From the NCBI RefSeq assembly GCF_004005855.1, contig NZ_SACL01000004.1, positions 62,001 through 126,000 of the forward strand: a stretch of DNA of 64,000 nt, given 5' to 3'. Source of the DNA: Rhodovarius crocodyli (GTDB lineage Bacteria; Pseudomonadota; Alphaproteobacteria; Acetobacterales; Acetobacteraceae). Below the pieces are notes generated by a model. The model was given only the letters and a program-made list of their open reading frames with translations. It was not told the DNA's origin and did no database searches. How positions within the stretch are numbered: the first letter of the stretch is position 1; every line of letters starts with the position of its first letter. Position numbers and translations under genes: made by a program. This document shows positions 35,469-44,376 of this stretch, piece after piece.

Positions 35469-36533
35469 ATGGTGCCCACCCTTCAATCCCCCAGCACGCG
35501 GGCGCAACGAATGCAGCAGATCAGCGCCCATGCGCGGGCCGCCATCACCTCCCTGCAGGAAAACGGGCTGCCCCCCAGCCCGCCCTACTACACGGTCTGG
35601 TTCGAGCATCACGCCGGCCGCAAGCCCGAGCTGTCCCACGCGCTCGACCTGGCCGCGGCCCGGGGCCGCGTGACCGATACCGTGATGGACGACCTGTCCG
35701 CGCGCTTCTTCCAGCCGCAGACGGAGTTCAAGGCGCTCTCCAGCGCCCTGACCCGGATCTCCGGCACCCTGCGGGAGGCCTTGGGCATCATGGCCTCCCA
35801 CGGGGCGGATGCCGTCAGCTTCGGCGATTCGCTGAATGAGCTGTCGGCCGAGGCGCTGCTGAACCCCGAGCGCCTGCAATCCGTCCTGGCCCGGCTGGTG
35901 GACGAGGCGCGAGAGATGACGCGCCGAACCCATGAGATGGGCCGCAAGATCGCCCATTCCGCCCAGCAGATCGAATCCCTGCGCGGTGAGCTGGAGGACA
36001 CGCGCAAGGAGGCCAACACCGATGCCCTGACCGGCCTGCCCAACCGCCGCGCCTTCGACGCGCATCTGCGCGCCATGGCCGGCCAGGCCACCGAAAGCGA
36101 CCAGCCGCTGTCCATGATCCTGATCGACATCGACCACTTCAAGTCGATCAACGACCGCTGGGGCCACCCGGTGGGCGATGCGGTGCTGCGGCGCACGGCC
36201 ATCACCGTGGCCTCGCTGCTGCGGGACCAGGATGTCGCGGCACGCTTCGGCGGCGAGGAATTCGCCGTGCTGCTGCCCCGCACCCTGGCCGGCCAGGCCG
36301 CCCAGATCGCGGAGCGCATCCGCGCGGGTGTCGCCACCCAGACCCTGACCCTGCGCACCACGGGCGATGAGCTGGGCGACATCACCGCCAGCTTCGGCGT
36401 GGCCGGCTATCGCGGCGGGGAGCAGACCGCCGCCTTCCTCAGCCGCGCGGACCAGGCGCTGTATGATGCCAAGAAGGGCGGCCGCAACCGCGTTTGCGGG
36501 GAGCAGCCCGCCCGCGCGCAGCGCTGGGCCTGA
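35469..36533 (+). CDS. GGDEF domain diguanylate cyclase
   Basis: 354 residues. The N-terminal 180 residues are helical with a coiled-coil-like end and no membrane segment, resembling the N-terminal region of cytoplasmic diguanylate cyclases found in alphaproteobacteria. The GGDEF domain (about 190-350) has DALTGLPNRRAFDAHL, the active-site GGEEF near residue 260 and an intact RxxD inhibitory site (RDQD) five residues before it. The enzyme should make c-di-GMP and be product-inhibited. GGGAGGT lies upstream of ATG 35469. It is followed convergently by the RND gene (1-base gap). Confidence 0.92.
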   Translation: MVPTLQSPSTRAQRMQQISAHARAAITSLQENGLPPSPPYYTVWFEHHAGRKPELSHALDLAAARGRVTDTVMDDLSARFFQPQTEFKALSSALTRISGTLREALGIMASHGADAVSFGDSLNELSAEALLNPERLQSVLARLVDEAREMTRRTHEMGRKIAHSAQQIESLRGELEDTRKEANTDALTGLPNRRAFDAHLRAMAGQATESDQPLSMILIDIDHFKSINDRWGHPVGDAVLRRTAITVASLLRDQDVAARFGGEEFAVLLPRTLAGQAAQIAERIRAGVATQTLTLRTTGDELGDITASFGVAGYRGGEQTAAFLSRADQALYDAKKGGRNRVCGEQPARAQRWA

Positions 36534-36534
36534 G

Positions 36535-39500
36535 CTACTCGGCCGGGGCCGGCATGGCCCCCGGCACGGACTGCGCGCGCGGCCTGCGCAGCGCCAGCGC
36601 ATAGAGCGCCGGCACCACGAACAGGGTCGCGACCGTCGCAACCGTCAGTCCCCCGATCATGGCTGCCGCCATCGGCCCCCAGAAGGCCGAATGGGTCAGC
36701 GGGATGAAAGCCAGGATGGCCGCGAGAGCCGTCAGCACCACGGGGCGGGCGCGCCGCACCGTGCTCTCGACGATGGCTTCCCGCAGGTCATGCCCCGTCG
36801 CCAGGTCCTGCTGCACCTGGTCCACCAGGATCAGCGTGTTGCGCATGATCATGCCCGCCAGCGCGATCACGCCCAGCAGCGCCACGAAGCCGAAGGGCGC
36901 GTCGAAGGCCAGCAGCGCCGCCGCCGCCCCCGGAATGCCCAGCGGCGCCGTGGCGAACACCAGGAAGGCCCGCCCGAAATGCCGCAGCTGGATCATCAGC
37001 AGCGTCGCCATCACCGCCAGCATGACCGGGAACAGCACGAACAGGCTGGCATTGGCCTTGTCGGACTGTTCCAGCGCGCCGCCCACCTCCATCCGGTATC
37101 CGGGCGGCAGGGCCGCGATCAGCGGCGCCAGACGGGGCAGCGCGGCATTGGTCACGTCGGGTGCCTGATAGCCGGGCAGGATCTCGGAACGCACGGTGAT
37201 GAAGGGCTCGCGGTTGCGGCGCCACAGGATGGGCTCCTCCATCGCCGGCACCAGCCGGGCCACCTGCGACAGCGGCACGGGCCCCGCGGGTGTCGCCAGC
37301 GTCAGGTCCGGCAGCTGAGACAGGCCCAGCCGCTCCTCGGGCGGGGCGCGCAGCACCACATCGACCAGCCGGTTGCCCTCGCGGATCTGTGTGGCCGTGA
37401 CGCCCGACAGCAGCGAGCCCAGCGAGTTGGCCACGGCCTGGGGTGAGAGGCCGAGCTGAGCCAGGCGCTGCTGATCCACCTCCAGCCGCACGGCGGGCGC
37501 AAGCTCGCTCCAATCGGTCTGGGCGGCGCGCGCGCCCGGCACGGCGTTCAGCGCATGCACCCATTCATCGCCCAGCCGCCGCAGCGTGTTGGGGTCAGGC
37601 CCCATCAGGCGGAACTGCACCGGGTAAGCGACAGGCGGGCCGAAATCGAGCCGCGAGACGCGCACCCGGCCCTCGGGGAAGGCCCCCTCCTCCACCATCG
37701 CGATCAGCCGCGCGCGCAGGCGCTCCCGCGCCTCCAGGTCGCGGGTCTCGATGATCAGCTTGCCGAAGGCCTCATTCGGCAGGTCGGGGTTCAGGGCCAG
37801 GAAGAAGCGCGGGGCGCCGGCACCCAGATAGGCGGTGTAGTGCCGGGCATCGGGGTCGTCCGCCACCGTGGCTTCCAGGCGACGGATCACGGCATCGGTC
37901 GCCCCGATCGCGGCACCCTGGCGCATGTTCACGTCCACCAGCAGCTCCAGCCGCTGGCTGACGGGAAAGAACTGCTTGCGCGTCAGCCCCATGCCGACGA
38001 AGCCCGCCGCCAGCAGCCCGAAGGTGGCCAGCAGCACCAGCCAGCGGAAGCGCACGCAGAAGGAGACGGCGGCCCGCAGCGCGCGGGAAAAGCCGCCCTG
38101 ATAAGGGTCATGGTGGTCGGCATGGGGTGTCACGCGCAGCATGGCGGCCCCCAGCCAGGGGGTGAACACCACCGCCACCACCCAGCTGGCGATCAGCGCG
38201 GCACCCACCACCCAGAAGATGCCGCCCGCATACTCACCGGATGTGGAGTTGGCGAAGCCCACCGGGATGAAGCCCGCCATGGTGATCAGCGTGCCGGTCA
38301 GCATGGGCCCGGCCGTGGAGGTCCAGGCGAAGCCCGCGGCGCGCACCTTGTCCCAGCCCTGCTCCAGCTTCACCAGCATGGCCTCGATGGCGATGATCGC
38401 ATCATCCACCAGCAGGCCGAGCGCCAGGATCAGGGCGCCGAGCGAGATGCGCTCCAGCTCCGTGCCCCGCCACAGCATGAAGGCGAAGACGAGGGAGAGC
38501 GTGAGCGGCACGGACAGCGCCACGATAATGCCGGGCCGGAAGCCCAGCGACAGGAAGCTGACCACCAGCACCACGCCGAGTGCCGCCGCCAGCTTCAGCA
38601 GGAACTCGTTGACGCTCTCGGCCACGATATGCGGCTGGTCGGAAACCAGGCTGAGCGACAGGCCGGCCGGCAGTTCGTGGCGGATCCGGGCCAGCTCCCC
38701 GTCCAGCGCACGGCCCAGGCGCAGCACATCCACCCCGCGCTCCTTCACCACCGAGAGCAGCACCGCGCCGTCGCGGCGGAAACGGATAGCGGTGCTGGGC
38801 GGGTCCTGCACGCCGCGCGTGATGGTCGCGATGTCCGAGAGCAGGATGGTGCGGCCGTCGAGCGGAATGGGGGTGGCACCCACGCTCTCGATGCCGTCCA
38901 GCCCCTGCGGCAGGCGCAGGTTGATGCGGGTGGATCCCGTCTCGACCGTCCCACCCGGCGTGACCGGGTTGTGGCGCTGCAGGGCGGTCAGGATGGCCTC
39001 GGGCGAGATGCCGAGGGTGGCCAGCCGCGCGTGGCTCACTTCCACATGCACGCGCTGGGGCTGCTCGCCGTCCATCACCACCTTCTCGACACCCGGGATG
39101 CGGCGCAGGCGGATGCGCAGGCGCTCGCCCTGCCGCGCCAGTTCCGCGTTGTCGGCGCCGGTCAGGGCGATGACGGCGGAATAGACGTCGGAATACTCGT
39201 CGTTGAAAAAGGGGCCGATGACGCCCGCCGGCAGCTGGGCGCGCATGTCGCTCACCTTCTTGCGCACCTGGTACCACAGCTCCTGCACCAGCCGTGCCGG
39301 GGTGTCGTCGCGCAGGCTCAGGGTGATGGTGCCGACGCCGGGGCGCGCGTAGGTCTGCAGGGTGTCGATATAGGCCAGGTCCTGCAGGCGGCTTTCGATG
39401 CGGTCCAGCACCTGGTCCTGCATCTCATTGGCGGTGGCGCCCGGCCATTGCGCCTGGATGACCATCACCTTGATGGTGAAGCCCGGGTCCTCGGCCCGGC

Positions 39501-39609
39501 CCAGCCGGTTCCAGGCCATGAAGCCCAGCGCGAAGACCAGGATCATGGCGAACAGGGTCAGCGCCCCGTTGCGGATGGCCCATTCGGACGGGTTGATGCG
39601 GGTATTCAT
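36535..39609 (-). CDS. RND efflux transporter, inner-membrane permease
   Basis: 1024 residues, 12 predicted membrane helices and two large periplasmic loops. The proton-relay pair is in GLLVDDAIIAIEAM in TM4, and the second half has GVIALAGMIMRNTLILVDQV. It resembles the AcrB/MexB/CusA superfamily, closer to the multidrug than the heavy-metal branch as no Met-rich metal site is seen. It overlaps the adaptor gene stop by one base. No outer-membrane factor gene follows, so it must borrow a TolC. Operon: tetR, adaptor, pump. Confidence 0.93.
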   Translation of the reverse strand: MNTRINPSEWAIRNGALTLFAMILVFALGFMAWNRLGRAEDPGFTIKVMVIQAQWPGATANEMQDQVLDRIESRLQDLAYIDTLQTYARPGVGTITLSLRDDTPARLVQELWYQVRKKVSDMRAQLPAGVIGPFFNDEYSDVYSAVIALTGADNAELARQGERLRIRLRRIPGVEKVVMDGEQPQRVHVEVSHARLATLGISPEAILTALQRHNPVTPGGTVETGSTRINLRLPQGLDGIESVGATPIPLDGRTILLSDIATITRGVQDPPSTAIRFRRDGAVLLSVVKERGVDVLRLGRALDGELARIRHELPAGLSLSLVSDQPHIVAESVNEFLLKLAAALGVVLVVSFLSLGFRPGIIVALSVPLTLSLVFAFMLWRGTELERISLGALILALGLLVDDAIIAIEAMLVKLEQGWDKVRAAGFAWTSTAGPMLTGTLITMAGFIPVGFANSTSGEYAGGIFWVVGAALIASWVVAVVFTPWLGAAMLRVTPHADHHDPYQGGFSRALRAAVSFCVRFRWLVLLATFGLLAAGFVGMGLTRKQFFPVSQRLELLVDVNMRQGAAIGATDAVIRRLEATVADDPDARHYTAYLGAGAPRFFLALNPDLPNEAFGKLIIETRDLEARERLRARLIAMVEEGAFPEGRVRVSRLDFGPPVAYPVQFRLMGPDPNTLRRLGDEWVHALNAVPGARAAQTDWSELAPAVRLEVDQQRLAQLGLSPQAVANSLGSLLSGVTATQIREGNRLVDVVLRAPPEERLGLSQLPDLTLATPAGPVPLSQVARLVPAMEEPILWRRNREPFITVRSEILPGYQAPDVTNAALPRLAPLIAALPPGYRMEVGGALEQSDKANASLFVLFPVMLAVMATLLMIQLRHFGRAFLVFATAPLGIPGAAAALLAFDAPFGFVALLGVIALAGMIMRNTLILVDQVQQDLATGHDLREAIVESTVRRARPVVLTALAAILAFIPLTHSAFWGPMAAAMIGGLTVATVATLFVVPALYALALRRPRAQSVPGAMPAPAE

Positions 39610-40694
39610 CAGCGCAGCGTGCTCGCCAGGCGCTGGTCCACGGGGCGGACGCGGGTTTCGGGGCCCAGCAGCTGCGGGCCCATGGCGATGATGCGCGCGC
39701 CCTCGGGCAGGTTGGCCGTGACGGTGGCGGTGGTCTCGGCCATGGCCAGCACAGTGACGGGCACGGCGCGCAGGCGGTCGCGGCCCTCCAGCGCCCAGAC
39801 CATGGGCCCCTGCCCCCGGTCGTGCAGCGCGCTGAGCGGAATACGGGCGGCCATGCCGCCGCGCGCGGGCAGATGCACGGTGGCGGTCATGCCCAGTTGC
39901 GCCCAGTCCGGCGCGTTCGGAATGGTGAAGCGCGCGGCATAGGTGCGCAGGCCGGGCTCGGCCTGGGCCGCCATCTCACGCAGCGTGACCGGCAGGCGGT
40001 CGTCGCGCCGGGCCCAGAAGCTGGCGGTGGCGGTGGGGTCCTCCACCCGGTCCGTGAGCGTCTCCGGCACCTGGACCAGGATTTCGCGCTCGGCCGGGTT
40101 GGCGATGCGCAGCACGGGCGTGCCCTCGGCCACCACCTGCCCCGCCTCGGCCAGGATGGCGGTCACGACGCCGTCTGCCGGCGCCACGAGGGTGGCATAG
40201 GAAGCGCGGTTGCGGGCCAGGTTGCGGCTGGCGGCGGCGCTGGCCACGCGTTCCCGCGCCGCACGGGCGGCGGCCACGCGCTGGTCGTTGAAGGCGGGCG
40301 CGACATGGCCGGCGGCCAGCAGCTGGGCAGAGCGGCTGGCGTCATTCGCGGCCTGGACGGATTGCGCCTCGGCCGCGGCCAGATCGGCCTCCGCGGCGCG
40401 CAGCGCCAAGTCCAGGTCGCGGGCGTCGATGCGGGCCAGCGCGTCGCCCTGGCGCACCCGGTCGCCCAGGTTGACCAGGCGCTCCGCGATGCGGCCGCCG
40501 GCGCGGAAGCCGAGGTCGGCTTCTCGGCGGGCGCGGATCACGCCGGTCAGGTTGGCCGGGCGCTCGACGGGTGCCGGGCGGTATTCCGCGGTCTGGACGG
40601 GGGTGGGCGGTTCCTCACGCGGGATCTCGGCTGCCTGGTCGGCCTTGCAGGCCGCGAGCATGAGAAGGACCGGGAGGATGAGGCTGGGGCGCAT
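39609..40694 (-). CDS. RND efflux periplasmic adaptor lipoprotein (HlyD/MFP family)
   Basis: 361 residues. Lipobox LMLAACKAD gives lipidation at Cys16. The biotinyl-lipoyl half-motifs (RARREADLGFRAGGRIAERLVNLGDRVRQGDALARID and a later VAPADGVVTAILAEAGQVVAEG) flank a helical hairpin of about residues 75-145, followed by beta-barrel and membrane-proximal domains. It bridges the inner-membrane pump to an outer-membrane channel. The upstream spacer (40695-40753) holds a perfect palindrome (40726-40751), probably the TetR operator. Confidence 0.92.
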   Translation of the reverse strand: MRPSLILPVLLMLAACKADQAAEIPREEPPTPVQTAEYRPAPVERPANLTGVIRARREADLGFRAGGRIAERLVNLGDRVRQGDALARIDARDLDLALRAAEADLAAAEAQSVQAANDASRSAQLLAAGHVAPAFNDQRVAAARAARERVASAAASRNLARNRASYATLVAPADGVVTAILAEAGQVVAEGTPVLRIANPAEREILVQVPETLTDRVEDPTATASFWARRDDRLPVTLREMAAQAEPGLRTYAARFTIPNAPDWAQLGMTATVHLPARGGMAARIPLSALHDRGQGPMVWALEGRDRLRAVPVTVLAMAETTATVTANLPEGARIIAMGPQLLGPETRVRPVDQRLASTLR

Positions 40695-40725
40695 GGAATC
40701 CGTCCTGACTGCGCCGCCTGTATGA

Positions 40726-40751
40726 ACTGACGATTTTTGAAAATCAACAGT
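40726..40751. promoter_or_regulatory. Perfect 26-bp TetR-type operator upstream of the efflux genes
   Basis: The plus strand reads ACTG, 2 bases, GATTTT, 2 bases, AAAATC, 2 bases, CAGT: all four blocks are symmetric about the centre. It lies 31 bases upstream of the adaptor start and 2 bases past the tetR stop. A second copy precedes tetR (41373-41398). Dyad seen in sequence; regulator binding inferred. Confidence 0.75.
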
Positions 40752-40753
40752 CG

Positions 40754-41368
40754 TTAGCGAAGGCCTCTCTTCAGCCCCGCCACCAGCAGCGCCAGCGTCA
40801 GGTCGAGCGACTGCGCCAAATCGGGAGAAGGCTCAGGCATGTTCAGGCAATCCTCAATGAGTTGAGGATGATAGAAGGCGAGCAGGCTGACCTTCAGCAC
40901 CAGCGCCATCTGTTCCGGGTCGCCGGGCGCGAATTCGCCGCTGGCCATGCCGTCCGCCACGCAGCGCCGCAGCGCGGCCACCAGCCGGTCCAGGAACTGG
41001 GTGATGGAGGACCAATGTTCCTCCATCGCGGCCGCGACCATGTCGTGCATGCGTTTCTCGGTGAAGAACACCTCCAGGCATGCCTTCAGCAACTCATGGG
41101 TCAGGGCGTTCAGGCGCTGCTCGGCGGTGCCGGCGCCTTCGGCCTCAGCCTCGATCCGTGCTGAGATTCCGCTGAGAAGCCGGGTGCAGATCGCTTCGTT
41201 GATCGCGCTTTTCGAGGGGAAGAACCGGTAGACATTGGCGGGTGACATGCCCAGCGCGCGGGCGATGTCGGCCACGGCGGTCTTCTGATAGCCCATGCTG
41301 CGGAACAGGGCCTCTGCCGTGTCGGCGATGCGGGCGCGGGTGGCTTCGGCGGTGCTGGGGGCGGTCAT
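40754..41368 (-). CDS. TetR family repressor of the RND efflux operon
   Basis: 204 residues. The N-terminal HTH is clear: ARIADTAEALFRSMGYQKTAVADIARALGMSPANVYRFFPSK (residues 10-50), with a helical ligand domain behind it. It is co-directional with the adaptor and pump genes, 59 bases upstream, and the same palindrome occurs before itself and before the adaptor gene, a standard self-regulating repressor layout. Confidence 0.9.
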   Translation of the reverse strand: MTAPSTAEATRARIADTAEALFRSMGYQKTAVADIARALGMSPANVYRFFPSKSAINEAICTRLLSGISARIEAEAEGAGTAEQRLNALTHELLKACLEVFFTEKRMHDMVAAAMEEHWSSITQFLDRLVAALRRCVADGMASGEFAPGDPEQMALVLKVSLLAFYHPQLIEDCLNMPEPSPDLAQSLDLTLALLVAGLKRGLR

Positions 41369-41372
41369 GGTC

Positions 41373-41398
41373 TGTGACGAATTTCAAAAATCATCAGT
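41373..41398. promoter_or_regulatory. Second TetR-type operator, upstream of tetR
   Basis: On the minus strand the 26 bases read ACTG, AT, GATTTT, TG, AAATTC, GT, CACA: the first half matches the 40726 operator (ACTG..GATTTTTGAAA), the second half differs at a few positions. It lies 4 bases upstream of the tetR ATG, suitable for autoregulation. Confidence 0.65.
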
Positions 41399-41476
41399 TA
41401 TCTAGATTCCCGGCCATGGCTTGTCCAGCGCGAAGGCTCCCGGCAGGCTGGCCGGAAGCCAAGAAGGAACCGGACC

Positions 41477-41944
41477 ATGGCACCTTTGCCCGTCAACACG
41501 GAATATCTTTGCACCCTGTCGCTGAAGGTGGGCGCCCCCGCCCCGGTGGGCGATGCCGGCAAGCATGACCTGCGCATCGTGCCCGTCATCGGCGGCACGG
41601 CCACCGGCCCCGGCCTGAATGCCGAGGTGGTGGCGGGCGCCAGCGCCGACTGGCTGCGCATCGAGCCCGACGGCACCACCCATATCGACGTGAAGCTGAC
41701 CCTCAAGACCGCGAGCGGCGCCCACCTGTTCCTGCAATACAACGGCTTCCGCGCCGGTCCGCCCGAAGTGCTGGCCGCCCTCGGCCGTGGCGAGGCCGTG
41801 CCCGTCGACCAGTATTATTTCCGCGTCACCGCCCGGTTCGAGACGGCCGAGCCCTCGCTCGCCTGGCTGAATCGCGTGGTGGTCGTGGGCATCGGGCAGC
41901 GCCCGCCCACCGGCCCGCAATACGACCTGTATGTGGTGAAGTGA
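41477..41944 (+). CDS. DUF3237 family protein
   Basis: 155 residues. It matches the DUF3237 layout: TEYLCTLSLKVGAP at the start, VVAGASADWLRIEPDGTTHIDVKLTLKTASGA in the middle and DQYYFRVTARFETAEPSLAWLNRVVVVGIGQR near the end, a beta-barrel-like fold. Its biochemical role is unknown. It starts about 110 bases from the tetR start on the opposite strand, and its stop is 1 base from the next gene's start, so it is coupled to the PLP enzyme gene. Confidence 0.85.
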   Translation: MAPLPVNTEYLCTLSLKVGAPAPVGDAGKHDLRIVPVIGGTATGPGLNAEVVAGASADWLRIEPDGTTHIDVKLTLKTASGAHLFLQYNGFRAGPPEVLAALGRGEAVPVDQYYFRVTARFETAEPSLAWLNRVVVVGIGQRPPTGPQYDLYVVK

Positions 41945-41945
41945 G

Positions 41946-42947
41946 ATGAACCTCGGCCGCTTCCCGCGTGTCAGGCTGGGCCATGGGCCCACGCCGCTCG
42001 AGCCCCTTGAGCGGTTGAGCCGGCACCTGGGCGGCAAGGTGAACATCTGGGTCAAGCGCGACGACTGCACGGGCCTGGCCACCGGCGGCAACAAGACGCG
42101 CAAGCTGGAGTATCTGCTGGCCGACGCCCTGGCCCAGGGCGCCGACACGCTGATCACCATGGGCGCCACCCAGTCCAACCACGCGCGCCAGACGGCGGCG
42201 GCGGCGGCCAAGGCGGGGCTCGCCTGTCATCTGATGCTGGACAGCCGGGCGGGCGTCGCCACCGACGCCTACAAGCATTCGGGCAACATGCTGCTGAACG
42301 GGTTGCTGGGTGCGCAGGTGCACCATTTCCCCGCCGGCACCGACATGCCGGCGCAGATGCTGGACCTGGCGGAGCGCCTGAAGACCGAGGGCCGCAAGCC
42401 CTATGTCATTCCCGGCGGCGGCTCCAACCCCGTGGGCGCCATGGGCTATGTGAACGCGGCGCTGGAGCTGGTGGCGCAGGCCTCCGCGCTGGATCTGCGC
42501 ATCGACCACCTGGTTCATGCCACGGGCAGTTCCGGCACCCAGGCCGGGCTGGTCGCGGGGCTGGTCGCGCTGAATGCCGGCATTCCGGTGCTGGGCTTCA
42601 CCGTGCGCCAGACCCGTGAGGTGCAGGAAGGCGCCGTCCTGGCGCTGGCCGAGGCCACGGCCCAGCACATGGGCCTGCCCGCGGGCACCGTGCGGCCGGA
42701 GCATGTGGCGGCCGACAGCCACTATGTCGGCCAGGGCTATGGCGTGCCGACGCAGGGCATGGTCGAGGCCGTGCGGATGCTGGCCGAGCAGGAGGGAATC
42801 CTCCTCGACCCCGTCTACTCCGGCAAGGCCATGGCGGGGCTGATCGACTACATCCGCCAGGGCAGGTTCACGCAGGGCGCGAACGTCGTGTTCCTGCACA
42901 CGGGCGGTTCGGTCGGGCTGTTCGGCTATCCGGACGCCTTCAGCTGA
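41946..42947 (+). CDS. PLP-dependent lyase, D-cysteine desulfhydrase / L-cysteate sulfo-lyase family
   Basis: 333 residues. The PLP lysine is in [20 protein letters not shown] near residue 53, with [20 protein letters not shown] near 78 and the glycine loop [16 protein letters not shown] near residue 184. The family also includes 1-aminocyclopropane-1-carboxylate deaminase. Activity on D-cysteine or L-cysteate cannot be told apart by eye. It begins 1 base after the DUF3237 stop and its end overlaps the second tetR gene by 8 bases. Confidence 0.85.
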   Translation: MNLGRFPRVRLGHGPTPLEPLERLSRHLGGKVNIWVKRDDCTGLATGGNKTRKLEYLLADALAQGADTLITMGATQSNHARQTAAAAAKAGLACHLMLDSRAGVATDAYKHSGNMLLNGLLGAQVHHFPAGTDMPAQMLDLAERLKTEGRKPYVIPGGGSNPVGAMGYVNAALELVAQASALDLRIDHLVHATGSSGTQAGLVAGLVALNAGIPVLGFTVRQTREVQEGAVLALAEATAQHMGLPAGTVRPEHVAADSHYVGQGYGVPTQGMVEAVRMLAEQEGILLDPVYSGKAMAGLIDYIRQGRFTQGANVVFLHTGGSVGLFGYPDAFS

Positions 42948-43548
42948 AACGCACCATCGCCAGCCGCGCCACCTGTTCCAGTTCGGCGCGGCCGGCACCG
43001 TCGCGGGCCAGCAGAGACATGCCGCTCTGCACGGTCTGATAGAAGCGGGCCAGCGCCGTGACGTCGGTGGCCTCTGGCAGTTCGCCTTCTGAGACCGCCT
43101 GGCGCAGCCGGCGCTCCAGCCGCGCCCGGCCTTCTTCCCGCGCATCATGGATCAGTCGACCGAGCGCCTCATGCCCCTCGCTGCCCACCGAGGACAGCGT
43201 GACCATGCAGCCGCGCGGCATGTCCGCGGCGCAGCCGGTGAAGGAGGCAGCCGAATCCATCAGAAAGGCCTCGATCGCGTCCCTGGCCGTCTGCGCCGCG
43301 CGGAAGCGGGTCCAGACGAAGCAGTCATAGGTCCGCGCGTAATGCTCCAGCGCCTCTGAATACAGCGCCTCCTTCGAGCCGAAGGCGGCGTAGAGGCTGG
43401 TGGGGCCGATGCCCAGCGCCTCGGTCAGGTCGCTGATGGAGGTGGCCTCATAGCCCTTTTCCCAGAACAGACGTGTGGCCTTTGCCAGCGCCGCCTCGCG
43501 GTCGAAGGCACGGGGGCGGCCGCGCGGCTTGCTTTCAGATTTATGCAT
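42940..43548 (-). CDS. TetR family regulator
   Basis: 202 residues. HTH: ALAKATRLFWEKGYEATSISDLTEALGIGPTSLYAAFGSKEAL (residues 20-60); the C-terminal domain contains CAADMPRGCMVTLSS near residue 110. It is divergent from the SDR gene with an 87-base spacer that holds two near-identical 19-base sites, one covering its own start codon. It probably controls the SDR and itself. Confidence 0.9.
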   Translation of the reverse strand: MHKSESKPRGRPRAFDREAALAKATRLFWEKGYEATSISDLTEALGIGPTSLYAAFGSKEALYSEALEHYARTYDCFVWTRFRAAQTARDAIEAFLMDSAASFTGCAADMPRGCMVTLSSVGSEGHEALGRLIHDAREEGRARLERRLRQAVSEGELPEATDVTALARFYQTVQSGMSLLARDGAGRAELEQVARLAMVRFS

Positions 43549-43557
43549 CGATCACTT
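43539..43557. promoter_or_regulatory. Operator-like direct repeat 1 (overlaps the tetR start)
   Basis: ATTTATGCATCGATCACTT. It shares 17 of 19 bases with the site at 43597-43615 and covers the tetR start codon (43546-43548), so binding there could block tetR expression. Confidence 0.6.
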
Positions 43558-43596
43558 TATAAAGCTGTTGACAGTGACGGGCAAACGGATTTAGCC

Positions 43597-43615
43597 ATTT
43601 ATGCAGCGATCAATT
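43597..43615. promoter_or_regulatory. Operator-like direct repeat 2 (SDR side)
   Basis: ATTTATGCAGCGATCAATT, same orientation as repeat 1 and 58 bases away. A TTGACA (43568-43573) lies between the two copies as a possible -35 box for the SDR, whose ATG is at 43636. Confidence 0.6.
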
Positions 43616-43635
43616 CACAAATAGGAACACACCCC

Positions 43636-44376
43636 ATGACCCAGCTTCTCGGCAAGCGCGCGCTCGTCACCGGCGCATCCCGCGGCATCGGCGCCGGCAT
43701 TGCCCGCGCGCTCGCGCAACAGGGCGCCGATGTCGCCATCACCTATGAGCGTTCGGCCGAACGCGCCGCCGAGGTGGTGGCCGCCATCGAAGGTTTCGGG
43801 CGCCGCGGCCTGGCCATCCAGGCCGACAGCGCGGATGCGGCCGCGGTCCGCCGCTCCGTGGATCAGGCGGCGGAGGGCCTGGGCGGGCTCGACATCCTGG
43901 TCAACAACGCGGGCATCGCCCGCATGGGCGCGCTGGAGGAGCTGACGCTGGAGGATCTGGACGCTCTGCTGGCGGTCAATGTCCGCGCGCCGGTGCTGGC
44001 CTCGCAGGCGGCGCTGCGCCATCTGGGCGCAGGCGGGCGCATCGTCACCATCGGCTCCAATGTCGGTGAACGCGTGCCCTTCCCCGGCATCACCGCCTAT
44101 TCGATGTCCAAGTCGGCGCTGAATTCCTTCACGCGCGGCCTGGCGCGGGAGGTGGGGCCGAAGGGCATCACCGTGAACCTGGTGCAGCCCGGCCCGATCG
44201 ACACCGACATGAACCCGGCCGACGGCGCGCTGGCCGATGCCGTGGTGGGCTTCACCGCCCTCGGCCGCTATGGCCGGGTCGAGGACATCGCGGCGGCGGT
44301 GGCTTTCCTGGCGGGGCCGGCCGCGGGCAACATCACCGGCACCTTCCTGACGGTGGATGGCGGCTTCAACGCCTGA
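43636..44376 (+). CDS. Short-chain dehydrogenase/reductase (SDR)
   Basis: 246 residues, classical SDR. TGASRGIG (residues 12-19) binds NAD(P), NNAG follows near residue 90, and the catalytic Ser, Tyr and Lys occur in GSNVGE and YSMSK. The Arg after the glycine motif favours NADP(H) but the preference is uncertain. It resembles 3-oxoacyl-ACP reductase and glucose dehydrogenase types; its substrate is unknown. It is divergent from the second tetR gene and overlaps the end of the convergent hydrolase gene by 11 bases. Confidence 0.9.
   Translation: MTQLLGKRALVTGASRGIGAGIARALAQQGADVAITYERSAERAAEVVAAIEGFGRRGLAIQADSADAAAVRRSVDQAAEGLGGLDILVNNAGIARMGALEELTLEDLDALLAVNVRAPVLASQAALRHLGAGGRIVTIGSNVGERVPFPGITAYSMSKSALNSFTRGLAREVGPKGITVNLVQPGPIDTDMNPADGALADAVVGFTALGRYGRVEDIAAAVAFLAGPAAGNITGTFLTVDGGFNA

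Noticed and set aside
37555-39942. 795-codon open frame on the plus strand over the RND pump gene
   Set aside because: The minus strand encodes a full RND transporter; the plus-strand frame is Gln/His/Arg-rich noise.
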